Assembly: GCA_016841645.1 (NCBI GenBank)
Contig: JAENYS010000006.1
Span: 62,001 to 126,000 of the forward strand
Direction of reading: 5' to 3'
Length of the DNA: 64,000 bases
Source: Desulfoscipio geothermicus
GTDB lineage: Bacteria; Bacillota; Desulfotomaculia; Desulfotomaculales; Desulfallaceae
The notes under the pieces are model-generated. The model searched no databases, was not told where the DNA came from, and saw only the letters and a list, made by a program, of their open reading frames with translations. Made by a program: the position numbers and the translations under genes. Of the stretch, positions 28,737 through 37,523 are shown one piece after another. How positions within the stretch are numbered: the stretch's first letter is position 1; every line of letters begins with the position of its first letter.

Positions 28737-29894
28737 ATGGATTTTAGTTTAACTGACGAACAACAAATGGTACAGGATATGGCTCGCAATTTTGCCGAAA
28801 AAGAAATTGCCCCTTATGTTGAAGAGGATGAAAAAAACCATCACTATCGCAGAGAGATATTAACTAAGATGGGTGAACTGGGCCTGTTGGGCTGGACTCT
28901 GCCTGAGGAGTACGGCGGAAATGGCATGGGTTGGCAGGAAGGTTGTATTGCACTGTATGAAATAGCCAAGGTTCATACTTCCTGGAGACTTGCTATCAGT
29001 GGTAACAACTGGGGTCCGGCTATGACCATTAACGAATATGGTACTGAAGAACAAAAAGAGAAATTTATCCCTGGACTGTTAGAAGGAACGTCGGTAGGAT
29101 GCTTTGCTATCACCGAGCCTAATACGGGTTCCGATGTTGCCAGCATGAAGACGAATGCCGTTGATAAGGGCGACCATTGGTTGATCAATGGTACAAAGAC
29201 TTGGATTTCTGGTGGACATTCTGCCGATATTGGGTTGCTCTATGCGGTCACTGAAAAAGGCAAAGGTGCAAAAGGGATATCTTGTTTCGTAATCGACTAT
29301 AACAATACCCCGGGTGTTGAAAGAATTCCCATTCATGATAAAGTTGGTATGTGGGCTGCCCCGACTTCGGAACTGATTTTTGAAAATGCCGTGGTTCCTA
29401 AAGAAAACCTTCTAGGGGAATTAAACAAAGGCTTCTTCATTTGTATGTGGCAGTTAAACAATACCCGCATGGGTTGTGCCACCGGTTCTGCCGCTCTTTC
29501 TCGGGCCTGCTTGGATGGTGCCGTTCAATATGCTACTGAACGTATGCAGTTTGGCGTGCCCATCGGAAAACATCAAATGATTCAAGCTCAGATTGCTGAA
29601 ATGATTATTGAAGATGAAGCGGCTAAAAACCTCGTTTTGCGTGCTGCATGGTTAAAAGATAATGGTTTGCCAAGCCAGCAAGCCGTTTCTACCGCTAAAC
29701 TAGCAGGTTGCCAGGCAGCTGTTCATGGCGCCAACTTGGCCATGAAAATCTACGGTTCATACGGCTATTCCGATGAATATCCTTGTGGCAGATGGCTCCG
29801 CGATTCCAAGCAGTTTGAAACCCTGGAAGGGACCTCAAATATGCACCAGCAGATCATCGCCAACATTGAACTTGGTTTTTCGCCTAACCGGTAG
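28737..29894 (+). CDS. Acyl-CoA dehydrogenase
   Basis: A flavoprotein dehydrogenase of 385 residues. CFAITEPNTGSDVASM and WISGGHSADIGLLYAV are FAD/substrate motifs. The catalytic-base region reads TLEGTSNMHQQIIANIELG, with Glu in LEGT, and GYGxS-like YGSYGYSDEYP precedes it. It introduces a 2,3-double bond in an acyl-CoA, passing electrons to ETF. The C-terminal sequence (EGT-x3-H) resembles the glutaryl-CoA dehydrogenase branch, which would suit the carboxyltransferase next door, but this is only suggestive. TAGGAGGGAATACTTA precedes the ATG. Confidence 0.93.
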   Translation: MDFSLTDEQQMVQDMARNFAEKEIAPYVEEDEKNHHYRREILTKMGELGLLGWTLPEEYGGNGMGWQEGCIALYEIAKVHTSWRLAISGNNWGPAMTINEYGTEEQKEKFIPGLLEGTSVGCFAITEPNTGSDVASMKTNAVDKGDHWLINGTKTWISGGHSADIGLLYAVTEKGKGAKGISCFVIDYNNTPGVERIPIHDKVGMWAAPTSELIFENAVVPKENLLGELNKGFFICMWQLNNTRMGCATGSAALSRACLDGAVQYATERMQFGVPIGKHQMIQAQIAEMIIEDEAAKNLVLRAAWLKDNGLPSQQAVSTAKLAGCQAAVHGANLAMKIYGSYGYSDEYPCGRWLRDSKQFETLEGTSNMHQQIIANIELGFSPNR

Positions 29895-29930
29895 GATTAA
29901 AGTATAGTATCACATCACATTAAATATAAT

Positions 29931-29980
29931 GCCACTTTTTATGATCGTCATGACGGGCATAAAAAGTGGCTATTCTTTTG
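29931..29980 (+). terminator. Terminator after acyl-CoA dehydrogenase
   Basis: GCCACTTTTTATG (29931-29943) pairs perfectly with CATAAAAAGTGGC (29958-29970), followed by TATTCTTTTG. Confidence 0.8.
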
Positions 29981-30010
29981 TTATGTAAACTATTTGAATC
30001 TCAGATTAAT

Positions 30011-30123
30011 ATGCAAATTAATGCAAATTATCAAGTTATGCATATATACATTGTGGTAAGGCCGCAATAATTAGGCATTTATGAGGGTAATTTGTAATAA
30101 TGCATTAATAATGCATTAATGCA
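30011..30123 (+). repeat. TGCA-rich repeats, candidate activator-binding region
   Basis: Tandem copies of ATGCAAATTA lie at 30011-30020 and 30021-30030. At 30101-30123 three TGCA units form overlapping repeats ending in the palindrome TGCATTAATGCA (30112-30123). These lie 125-240 bp upstream of the -24/-12 promoter at 30248, where enhancer sites of sigma-54 activators are usually found. The rest of the 540-bp gap has no gene. Confidence 0.4.
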
Positions 30124-30247
30124 GCCACTGGCTTTGCTCAAGCAGGGCTGGTTTTATTTGGTATTCATTATTTATTTTATGATAAAAACTGCTATTTAGA
30201 CGGTATTTCTCGGTTTGTGTTAGTCGCCGCTATAATAAATTAACTCC

Positions 30248-30262
30248 TGGCATGTATATTGC
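30248..30262 (+). promoter_or_regulatory. Sigma-54 (-24/-12) promoter of the carboxyltransferase gene
   Basis: TGGCATGTATATTGC, preceded by C, fits YTGGCAYG-N4-TTGC with correct GG/GC phase. The start would be near 30274, exactly before an 18-bp palindrome (30276-30293). Confidence 0.7.
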
Positions 30263-30275
30263 GAAACAAAAACTG

Positions 30276-30293
30276 TAAGGGCTCGAGCCCTTA
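30276..30293 (+). repeat. 18-bp perfect palindrome at the predicted mRNA 5' end
   Basis: TAAGGGCTCGAGCCCTTA. In RNA it folds as a 7-bp stem with a UCGA tetraloop at the very 5' end of the sigma-54 transcript. It may protect the message or bind a regulator. Confidence 0.5.
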
Positions 30294-30509
30294 TTTGTAA
30301 GAATGAGCTATTGTAATTTGTAAATTGGAAAGGAGGCCGGCAATATACGGAAGGCCACCGTTGCCGAGTTCGCACTCGGTTATCACAGGCCCGTTAATTA
30401 TATAGTATATTACGAGTCGATCAAAAACCATATTAAATATTTGTATGATATTGGCCGGTGTTGCACACGATAAGCAAAACAGCCAAGTAAAATATGAGGA
30501 GGACCGTAA

Positions 30510-32063
30510 ATGAGTGAAATGAGTCAAAAGTATCAGGATTTTCTACGTAGAAGAGAGGAAATAATGCAACAAGGCGGCGAAGCGGCCGTTGCGAAGCAGC
30601 ACAAAGAAGGCAAGTTAACTGCTAGAGAGAGAGTCGAATATTTCTTCGATCCCGGCACATTTACTGAAATCGGCACTTTTATCAAACATCGTACCACTGA
30701 GTTTGGTATGAAGGAAAAGAAAGTTCCCGCTGAAGGCGTTGTCTGCGGTTATGGTAAAGTCAATGGCCGTATGGTCATGGTGGGCGCAGAAGACTATACT
30801 GCTATGGCCGGTACTTTTGGTGAATTGCACGGTAAAAAATTCGCCAACGCTATCGACATGGCCAAGGATATGGGCATCCCGTTTTTCGGTTTGAATGACT
30901 CCGGCGGAGCTAGATTGCAGGAAGGTATGGACACCCTTGAGGCTTATGCTTGGCTGTTCAGATCCCAGAACCTGGCTTCCGGCATTATCCCGCAAATCGC
31001 ACTGCTGCTGGGCCCCTGCCTCGGCGGACAGGCTTATCACCCGGTTATGCAGGACTTCGTTATCCAGAGCCGTGATCACGGTTACATGGGTATTGCCGGC
31101 CCGGCCTTTGTGAAAGCCCAGCTGGGTATTGAGATAAGTTTGGAAGATCTGTGCGGCGTGCCTGCCCATGCCGTTAAGTCCGGTTGTACCCACATTGTGG
31201 GCGGCGACGATAAGGACTGTCTGGAACTAGCCAAGCAATTGCTGGATTACCTGCCCCAGAACAACATGGAAAAACCGGCCCGCAAGGAAACCGGTGATGA
31301 TCCTAACCGGCTGGTTCCCGAGCTGGATGGATTTATCCCCGAAGAAACTATGATGCCTTATGATATGCATGATGTTATTAACAAGATTGTTGATAATGGC
31401 GAGTTCTTTGAAATTATGCCGGATTATGCCAAAAACGCGATCATCGGTTTTGCTCGCTTTGACGGCCGGAGCACCGGTATCGTAGCCGCTCAGCCGAACT
31501 GGATGGGTGCCGTTATCGATTGCGACACTTCTGATAAAATTGCCCGGTTTGTCCGGTTCTGCGACCTGTTTAATATTCCGCTGGTCAACCTGCATGATAC
31601 CCCTGCTTACATGATCGGTCCCGATCAGGAGCATAAGGGAATCCTGCGTCACGGCGCTAAGATGTTGTTTGCCTATATTGACGCCACGGTGCCTAAAATT
31701 GCCGTCATGATGCGTAAATCCTTTGCCGGTGCTTACCTGGGGATGTGCTGCAAGGATACCGGTGCCGACATTGTGTACGCTTGGCCTGAAGCTACCCTCA
31801 CTATCGTGGGCGCAAAAACTGCAGCAAGCGTAATTTTTGCCAAGGAAATCAGGAATGCTGAAGATCCGGTTGCTAAACAAGCAGAGCGCGAGAAGGAATA
31901 CAGTGATACTTTTGAAAATCCGTATCACGCAGCTGCCAGAGGCTATGTTGATGATGTAATTCTGCCTTCGGAAACCAGAAAGAAGATCTGTGCTTCTTTG
32001 GCTATGTTAGAGAATAAAACAGTAGCCAGGCCCTGGAGAAAATTCTCGAACATTAATATGTAA
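30510..32063 (+). CDS. Acyl-CoA carboxyltransferase subunit (MmdA/PccB-like, divergent)
   Basis: A 517-residue crotonase-fold carboxyltransferase with both halves. The N-half has LNDSGGARLQEG and GPCLGGQAYHPV (oxyanion hole for acyl-CoA); the C-half has FARFDGRSTGIVAAQPN and RKSFAGAYLGMCC (biotin site). Family members transfer carboxyl between biotin and acyl-CoA (propionyl/methylmalonyl-, glutaconyl-CoA). The C-half differs from standard MmdA: HDTPAYMIGPDQE replaces VDVPGFLPGxxQE, and MCC replaces the usual DVM. The N-terminus and SD (GAGGAGGACCGTAA) are clear. No biotin carboxylase or membrane decarboxylase beta subunit is nearby. Substrate unknown. Confidence 0.88.
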   Translation: MSEMSQKYQDFLRRREEIMQQGGEAAVAKQHKEGKLTARERVEYFFDPGTFTEIGTFIKHRTTEFGMKEKKVPAEGVVCGYGKVNGRMVMVGAEDYTAMAGTFGELHGKKFANAIDMAKDMGIPFFGLNDSGGARLQEGMDTLEAYAWLFRSQNLASGIIPQIALLLGPCLGGQAYHPVMQDFVIQSRDHGYMGIAGPAFVKAQLGIEISLEDLCGVPAHAVKSGCTHIVGGDDKDCLELAKQLLDYLPQNNMEKPARKETGDDPNRLVPELDGFIPEETMMPYDMHDVINKIVDNGEFFEIMPDYAKNAIIGFARFDGRSTGIVAAQPNWMGAVIDCDTSDKIARFVRFCDLFNIPLVNLHDTPAYMIGPDQEHKGILRHGAKMLFAYIDATVPKIAVMMRKSFAGAYLGMCCKDTGADIVYAWPEATLTIVGAKTAASVIFAKEIRNAEDPVAKQAEREKEYSDTFENPYHAAARGYVDDVILPSETRKKICASLAMLENKTVARPWRKFSNINM

Positions 32064-32119
32064 TTTTTAAATAAGCATTAGCGAAATGTGTTGAACAAGA
32101 GTTGTTACTGTTGTATAAA

Positions 32120-32178
32120 ATAAGCTGTGCCGGCTATAGTGCATTAATATTGCCATAATCATAGTCGGCACAGCTTAT
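32120..32178 (+). repeat. Long inverted repeat between carboxyltransferase and carrier genes
   Basis: ATAAGCTGTGCCG (32120-32132) pairs perfectly with CGGCACAGCTTAT (32166-32178), with CTAT/ATAG inside. There is no T-run on the plus strand; it is either a Rho-independent-like stop or an mRNA-processing hairpin. A second palindrome GCAGTTATACATAACTGC lies at 32266-32283. Confidence 0.55.
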
Positions 32179-32363
32179 GTAACAAAGCATACCTTAAATT
32201 GCCCCAGCGAAATATGTTTTCGATATTCCCTTTTTTATAGGCTAGTATTTGTTTTTGTAATGCCTGCAGTTATACATAACTGCCGTGCAAATCATCGGCA
32301 AAAGGGTTCAGCCAGGCTTAATAAACAAAAACAGAATGGATAATTATTCAGGTGGTAAGTAAA

Positions 32364-32576
32364 ATGGTACAAGTTAATGCCCCCATGGTCGGAAAAGTGC
32401 TTTTGGTAAATGCAAAAGTAGGAACCCAAGTAAAAAAGAATGATGTGCTGGTTACCCTGGAAGCTATGCAAATGTTATTTAAAGTTTACGCACCGAACAG
32501 CGGTGAAGTGGCTGAAGTAAATGTAGGTTTCGGTGATGTGGTGAACACAGAGACTGTTCTTGTATCTCTGAAGTAG
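32364..32576 (+). CDS. Biotinyl-domain protein lacking the biotin lysine
   Basis: A 70-residue stand-alone biotinyl/lipoyl-type barrel: VNAPMVGKVLLVNAKVGTQVKKND, then TLEAMQMLF, then YAPNSGEVAEVNVGFGDVV. In biotin carriers the hairpin turn reads EAMKM with biotinylated Lys; here codon 36 is CAA (Gln), giving EAMQM. The remaining fold residues (both glycines, VxxGDxV) are intact. ATG 32364 is 8 nt after AGGTGG. It lies behind the carboxyltransferase and would be its carrier by position. Without Lys it cannot be biotinylated in the usual way. Confidence 0.85.
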   Translation: MVQVNAPMVGKVLLVNAKVGTQVKKNDVLVTLEAMQMLFKVYAPNSGEVAEVNVGFGDVVNTETVLVSLK

Positions 32577-32656
32577 GTTTAAATCTAAGCATTATTGTTC
32601 TACTCATGGCTGTCAGGGTGGTTCGAAATATGGATACGAAAGGCCAATCCGCAATA

Positions 32657-32682
32657 ACCGGCTATGCAGCAACATAGCCGGT
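32657..32682 (+). terminator. Hairpin after the biotinyl-domain gene
   Basis: ACCGGCTATG (32657-32666) pairs with CATAGCCGGT (32673-32682). No T-run follows, so it may be a weak or Rho-assisted end. Confidence 0.4.
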
Positions 32683-32803
32683 GTTACCGGCAAGGTTGCT
32701 GCGTAGCGTCTAATATAAATTAAATGGTTTAAATTAAGCAAGTCCAATGCCAGGTTTGTCGGGTTGATTTATGGTATGGGTGGTTAACTAAAAATGTGCC
32801 AAG

Positions 32804-32845
32804 AAGAAACGGACTGCTCTTAACAGGGCAATCCGTTTCTTAATT
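32804..32845. terminator. Bidirectional terminator
   Basis: AAGAAACGGA (32804-32813) pairs with TCCGTTTCTT (32832-32841), and TGCTCT/AGGGCA extends the stem. It serves the convergent ends of the carrier gene and the sigma-54 activator. Confidence 0.7.
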
Positions 32846-32860
32846 TAATAGATCATCTGT

Positions 32861-34966
32861 TTATAACGAAAAGCCGTTTTCTTTAAGCCGGTTGACCTTG
32901 CGTACAATGGTTGACTGGTCAACGTGCAGCGCTTTTGCTGCTTTATATGTGCTGCCCAGTTCTTTTAACGCGGCACCTATAAGCTGACGCTCCAGCTCCA
33001 GCTGGGCCGTTTTTAATGGAAGGATGCCTTGTACAGAAACTTTATGCGGCTCGAGACGCTGGGGCGGTGTAATATTCAGTGGTATATCCACAGAATTGAT
33101 CACCGGTTCGGTGGAGGTGACCAGTAAACGTTCCACTACATTTTTTATTTCCCGCACATTCCCAGGCCATTGATATTCCATCATGTCCTTGAATACTTGG
33201 GGTGAGAATTTTTTTTTCATATCGTAAACTTTTTCAAAATGTTTTTTAAAGGTATAAACTAGAGGTATAATATCGTCCTTTCTTTCGCGCAAAGGTGGTA
33301 TAGTAATGGGTACCACGTTGAGACGGAAATATAAATCCTCCCGGAATTTGCCGTCTTGAACCAATTCCTCCAAATGCCTATTAGTAGCTGTTATAATGCG
33401 CACATTGACCGGGATAGGCTTGGTGCCGCCGATGCGGGTGATCTCTCTTTCCTGCAAAGCTCGTAAAAGTTTCACTTGAAAATGCAACGGCAAATCACCA
33501 ATTTCGTCCAGGAACAAAGTGCCGTTGTCCGCCAGCTCAAACATGCCGGGCTTGCCTTCCCGGTTGGCTCCTGTGAATGCTCCCTTCTCATAGCCGAACA
33601 TTTCCGATTCTATTAGGTTTTCCGGTATGGCACCGCAATTTACAGTAATAAATGGTCCATTGCTTCGTTTACTATGTTTATGGATAGCTTTAGCTACCAA
33701 TTCCTTGCCTACACCCGATTCGCCTAGTAGCAGCACCGTGGAGTTAACCTGTGCCAGCCGCAGGGCTACTTCGACCACCTGTTTCATTTTTAGTGACTTT
33801 ACTATTAAGCCCGATTGGTCAATTAGCTTACTGCGCAACTGGGTTAGTTCACCATGGTAGCGCTGGCTTAAAGCGATGCTCTGTTCCAGCTGGTTTTTTA
33901 AATTGTTTAAATCCGACATATCTCTAGTATTGATCACTACCCGCACAATTTCGCCTTGCAGGTTGCGCACAGGGTTGCCCGTAATGAGCAGTTGGTTATG
34001 GTTGGCGGTTAGCTCGGATAGTGTAACGGCACCATTCCTCTCAATCACGGCGTCAACTACGGACTCTGAATAAACACCCTTTGCGATTAAATCATTCATG
34101 TTTTGTATTGATGCCGTAGGAATGCCTGTGATGCGTTCGTGGGCCTTATTGGCCCGAATTATTTGACCGCTGCGATCAGTAATAATAATGCCGTCATAGG
34201 ATGACTCTATAATTGTTTCCAGCTCTTTGTTTAATTGCTTAACTGAATTTAACTCTTCGGATATAAATTCAATTTCCGAAATATCCTGAAATACCCCAAT
34301 GGCGCCTATTATTTGACCGTTTTCAACAATCGGGCTGCGATTGGTCAGGTATGTGTGGGTGCCCGAGGAATAATCCACGGAAAACTTATAATGGGACTGG
34401 TAGATGCCGTTTTCTAAAATATCCAATAAACCACATGGGATGATTACTTCTGAAAGATGCTGACCCAGGGCGTCGTTTTTTTTGCGTCGAGTAATTCTTT
34501 CCGCCGCGAGGTTGAATGAGCTTATTATGCCGTTTTTATCGATTGAGACGATACCATTATGGGCTGAATCCATAATGGTTTCCACTTGTTGAAACATCTG
34601 GCTGGCCACCTTGAAAAGGGCATGTCCTACTTCAGATCGGTCCAGTATGCCGGTTAGGCGCCCGCTGTTACCCACCACCGGAAAGACATTGGCCGGCAAG
34701 GTCCAGGCATCGGAAACAGGTGCATCCTCTTTAAGAACATAGACCTCTTGTTGCATGATATCTTGAACTTTTATACTATCTTCAAGCACTCGAGGGCCGA
34801 AATTAACTATTTCATTCCGTGATACAATCCCGATGATTACGTCTTGCGCGTCTGTTACGGGAATGCCGATGAGCTGTGTCTTTTTAATAATTTTCCATGC
34901 TTCACGGGCAGATTGCCCCGGCTGGACCGAGGTATTATTGGGGGTCATGATATCCTGTACCAACAT
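32861..34966 (-). CDS. Sigma-54-dependent activator with CBS pair and two PAS domains
   Basis: The product is 701 residues. Two CBS domains (about 1-120, starting [20 protein letters not shown]) are followed by PAS domains (about 130-240 and 250-360). The AAA+ domain has [15 protein letters not shown] (Walker A), [11 protein letters not shown] (sigma-54 contact loop) and LFLDEIGDL (Walker B), and a C-terminal TyrR-type helix-turn-helix has [22 protein letters not shown] pairs bind adenyl nucleotides or CoA-type ligands, so it may sense energy state or acyl-CoA. AAGGCGGTGAAAAA precedes ATG. It lies beside genes carrying -24/-12 promoters and is their likely activator. Confidence 0.92.
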   Translation of the reverse strand: MLVQDIMTPNNTSVQPGQSAREAWKIIKKTQLIGIPVTDAQDVIIGIVSRNEIVNFGPRVLEDSIKVQDIMQQEVYVLKEDAPVSDAWTLPANVFPVVGNSGRLTGILDRSEVGHALFKVASQMFQQVETIMDSAHNGIVSIDKNGIISSFNLAAERITRRKKNDALGQHLSEVIIPCGLLDILENGIYQSHYKFSVDYSSGTHTYLTNRSPIVENGQIIGAIGVFQDISEIEFISEELNSVKQLNKELETIIESSYDGIIITDRSGQIIRANKAHERITGIPTASIQNMNDLIAKGVYSESVVDAVIERNGAVTLSELTANHNQLLITGNPVRNLQGEIVRVVINTRDMSDLNNLKNQLEQSIALSQRYHGELTQLRSKLIDQSGLIVKSLKMKQVVEVALRLAQVNSTVLLLGESGVGKELVAKAIHKHSKRSNGPFITVNCGAIPENLIESEMFGYEKGAFTGANREGKPGMFELADNGTLFLDEIGDLPLHFQVKLLRALQEREITRIGGTKPIPVNVRIITATNRHLEELVQDGKFREDLYFRLNVVPITIPPLRERKDDIIPLVYTFKKHFEKVYDMKKKFSPQVFKDMMEYQWPGNVREIKNVVERLLVTSTEPVINSVDIPLNITPPQRLEPHKVSVQGILPLKTAQLELERQLIGAALKELGSTYKAAKALHVDQSTIVRKVNRLKENGFSL

Positions 34967-35607
34967 TTTTTCACCGCCTTTGTATTACCCTGAGAAATTT
35001 CAATCTATATTGATGATATATTAATTAATTTATCGCTTTTTAATGATAAAATCAACTTATTACCAAATTGGGTGTCAATTGTTGAAAGTTGTGAGCCGAA
35101 GGCGGGCAGAAGACTAATTTTGATCCGTTGATTAAGGTGTTTGTACAATGTCCTCGCCTTTTGTTATAATAAAAATTAATGGGTTTATTGCTATGCGATA
35201 ATGCAATCGAGGGATTATGGAGTCTTGTATTGTTTCGTCGCCGGTTCTTTAGTCTTGTTCCGACTATATATAACCACATACCAAATATTGCGCGACAAAA
35301 AAGTACATATAATAAGTGGGCATTGAAGGAATAAAATATTTGATGGAGAATTTTTTTTATACATAGTTTAGGTAGGGGTCCCCAGTTCGTAGTGACAAGT
35401 TGACCATAGAATAATTAGGTGTGATGAGTAAAATAAAATTACAATAATTAAAAATTTAACTTTTTTTGCAAAAATGCAACTCCCTCTGCAAAAATGCAGA
35501 TCCTCTGAAGGAATAATATTTTTTTTGTAGAAGTGTATTTATTATTAAGAAAAATAGAGCATACGACAGAAAATTGTGTTTTATTCGACAATTTTAGCGA
35601 GGTTACC
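34967..35607. promoter_or_regulatory. Gene-free region between the sigma-54 activator and the atp operon
   Basis: No coding gene is supported here. Rightward TTGTAC-18 bp-TATAAT lies at 35141-35170. Two exact copies of TGCAAAAATGCA lie at 35467-35478 and 35487-35498, 20 bp apart, two helical turns. A reversed Spo0A box TTCGACA is at 35584-35590, just before atpZ. On the minus strand TTGATT-17 bp-TAAATT near 35030-35060 could serve the activator gene. Confidence 0.45.
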
Positions 35608-35835
35608 ATGGAAGACCCAAAGAGTGAGAAAAAAAATGGAGCACTTTTGGCCATAGCCGTTACCACTACCATCGGCACTGAGTTAGCCATAACTACCCTG
35701 TTGGGGTTTTATGGCGGAAGATTATTGGATGACCAGTTTGGTACGGAGCCTTGGTTTTTAGTAGCAGGTGTTTTAACTGGCGTAGCCATTGGCATATTTG
35801 GCATTATTCAAACCATGCAGCGTTTTTTTAAATAG
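35608..35835 (+). CDS. atpZ: AtpZ/AtpI-family ATP synthase-associated protein
   Basis: The product is 75 residues with two hydrophobic segments (about 16-37 and 48-68) separated by GGRLLDDQFGTEPW, the pattern of AtpZ. In Bacillus-type operons AtpZ and AtpI form a Mg/Ca-linked membrane unit that helps c-ring assembly. ATG 35608 follows GCGAGGTTACC; upstream in-frame codons lack conservation. First gene of the atp operon. Confidence 0.82.
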   Translation: MEDPKSEKKNGALLAIAVTTTIGTELAITTLLGFYGGRLLDDQFGTEPWFLVAGVLTGVAIGIFGIIQTMQRFFK

Positions 35836-35841
35836 GGGGCG

Positions 35842-36282
35842 ATGAGGTTGTATAAACCGGCACCCATACGAAATATTGATGAACAATTGAAGCGCACAAC
35901 CGGAATCATGGGGTTTATTTTATTACTGACTCTACCGGGCTTGATCATGAACCCCGGGGATTCGTTGATACTGGGATTTATTGTTGGTGGTATATTTGGT
36001 ATTATTAGCTGTATTTTATTGGTAAGAAGAATGAACATGCTAATTGAATTAATGAAGCAAACGGATATCAATCAGCAAAAGGCCAAGGCATTTATGCGGG
36101 CAGGCTTTTATCCTCGCATGGCGCTCATTGTAGGTATTATTGCCCTAGCCGGCCAGGTTGATTTTTTGAGCATTTATGGCGTGGGGGCCGGGCTTTTGGT
36201 ACCCACCGTAATTACGGTGGTTGATGCCAATATAGCGCTGTACCGTTATTATACGGCGCGTGACGCCGTTGATAAAATATAA
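35842..36282 (+). CDS. atpI: ATP synthase subunit I
   Basis: A 146-residue protein with four hydrophobic segments (about 20-38, 42-60, 88-106, 110-130). It lies 6 bp after atpZ with AGGGGGCG before the ATG. Position and topology identify the poorly conserved AtpI, which assists assembly of the c-ring into F0. Confidence 0.78.
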   Translation: MRLYKPAPIRNIDEQLKRTTGIMGFILLLTLPGLIMNPGDSLILGFIVGGIFGIISCILLVRRMNMLIELMKQTDINQQKAKAFMRAGFYPRMALIVGIIALAGQVDFLSIYGVGAGLLVPTVITVVDANIALYRYYTARDAVDKI

Positions 36283-36319
36283 GAGATAAAAATTTATAAG
36301 GAAAAGGGGTGAGAAAGAG

Positions 36320-37072
36320 TTGTCTGCAGCCGCTGGTCAAGAAGCAAGTAAAGATATGCTAGCTTTGGTGCACGAGAATTTAAACGTGTGGGGTTTCCCC
36401 CATGAGGCAGTGAACCTTGGGTTCGGAGCTGTGAACCTGAAAACGCTGATCATGACCTGGATAGTCATGGGGTTAATCATTATTTTTACGGTAGCCGCAA
36501 CCCGTAACATGCAGTTGAAAAGACCTGGTAAGTTGCAATTAATGGTGGAGGAAATGTTCCAGTTTTTAAGAGGACTGGCTTATGAAAATCTGGATCCCAA
36601 GAAGGGTGCCAGCTTGATGTGCCTTATATTCAGTATCTTTATTTTTCTCCTATTCAGTAACCTTTGGGGTCTTATACCCACCATGATGTCACCTACGGCG
36701 GATGTTAATACCACGCTGGGTATGGCGCTGTTTGTGTTTATACTGGTACAGGCATTGGGATTGTACTATCGCAAGCTAAGTTATTTCAAGCACTTTTTTG
36801 AGCCATTTGTATTTTTTCTACCCATTACCCTCATTGAAGAATTATCCAAACCCTTAACACTGGCTTTCCGTCTTTACGGTAACATTTACGCCGGTGAAGT
36901 ACTTATCGCGGTATTGCTGGGGCTTATACCCTTGACAGCCACTATTTTTGGCGGATTCCTGGCATCGGTGGTATGGCTGTCATTTAGTATTTTTGTTAGC
37001 TGTATTCAAGCATTCATTTTTACCATGCTGACCATTGCGTATATATCCCAGGTAACTGCCGAACATCATTAG
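36320..37072 (+). CDS. atpB: ATP synthase F0 subunit a
   Basis: Subunit a of 250 residues, TTG start after AAAAGGGGTGAGAAAGAG. ELSKPLTLAFRLYGNIYAGEVL carries the essential Arg (AFRLYGN) facing the c-ring, and the last helix (IQAFIFTMLTIAYIS) is conserved. Five to six transmembrane helices form the proton half-channels. Confidence 0.96.
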   Translation: MSAAAGQEASKDMLALVHENLNVWGFPHEAVNLGFGAVNLKTLIMTWIVMGLIIIFTVAATRNMQLKRPGKLQLMVEEMFQFLRGLAYENLDPKKGASLMCLIFSIFIFLLFSNLWGLIPTMMSPTADVNTTLGMALFVFILVQALGLYYRKLSYFKHFFEPFVFFLPITLIEELSKPLTLAFRLYGNIYAGEVLIAVLLGLIPLTATIFGGFLASVVWLSFSIFVSCIQAFIFTMLTIAYISQVTAEHH

Positions 37073-37150
37073 CCATAATGCTTTTTAATTAGCTGATATC
37101 TCAATAATTAAATAGAGATATGCCACCATAATTTATGTTTTAAATTTTGA

Positions 37151-37402
<252 letters not shown>

Positions 37403-37434
37403 GTCTTATCAATACTTAAAGAATATTGTGGCGA

Positions 37435-37488
37435 AAGGCGCAATAGCAGGTTTTGTTTTTAAATTAGCCTAACCTGCTATCGCCTTCC
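37435..37488 (+). terminator. Hairpin between atpE and atpF
   Basis: Arms AAGGCG + ATAGCAGGTT side (37435-37452) pair with AACCTGCTAT + CGCCTT (37471-37486), 10 plus 6 bp with a 2-nt bulge, followed by CCTTTTG. It could be a partial terminator or 3' stabiliser that raises atpE mRNA over downstream genes. Confidence 0.6.
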
Positions 37489-37523
37489 TTTTGTCCACGG
37501 ACCAGAGGAAGGAGGGTAATTTT

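Noticed and set aside
30430-30460. TTGGCCGGTGTTGCA as a sigma-54 promoter near the carboxyltransferase start
   Set aside because: GG and GC are two bases too close (10 instead of 12); the site at 30248 has the correct phase.
35052-35279. Minus-strand ORF of 75 codons before the atp operon
   Set aside because: Low-complexity composition, no ribosome site, no recognisable motif.
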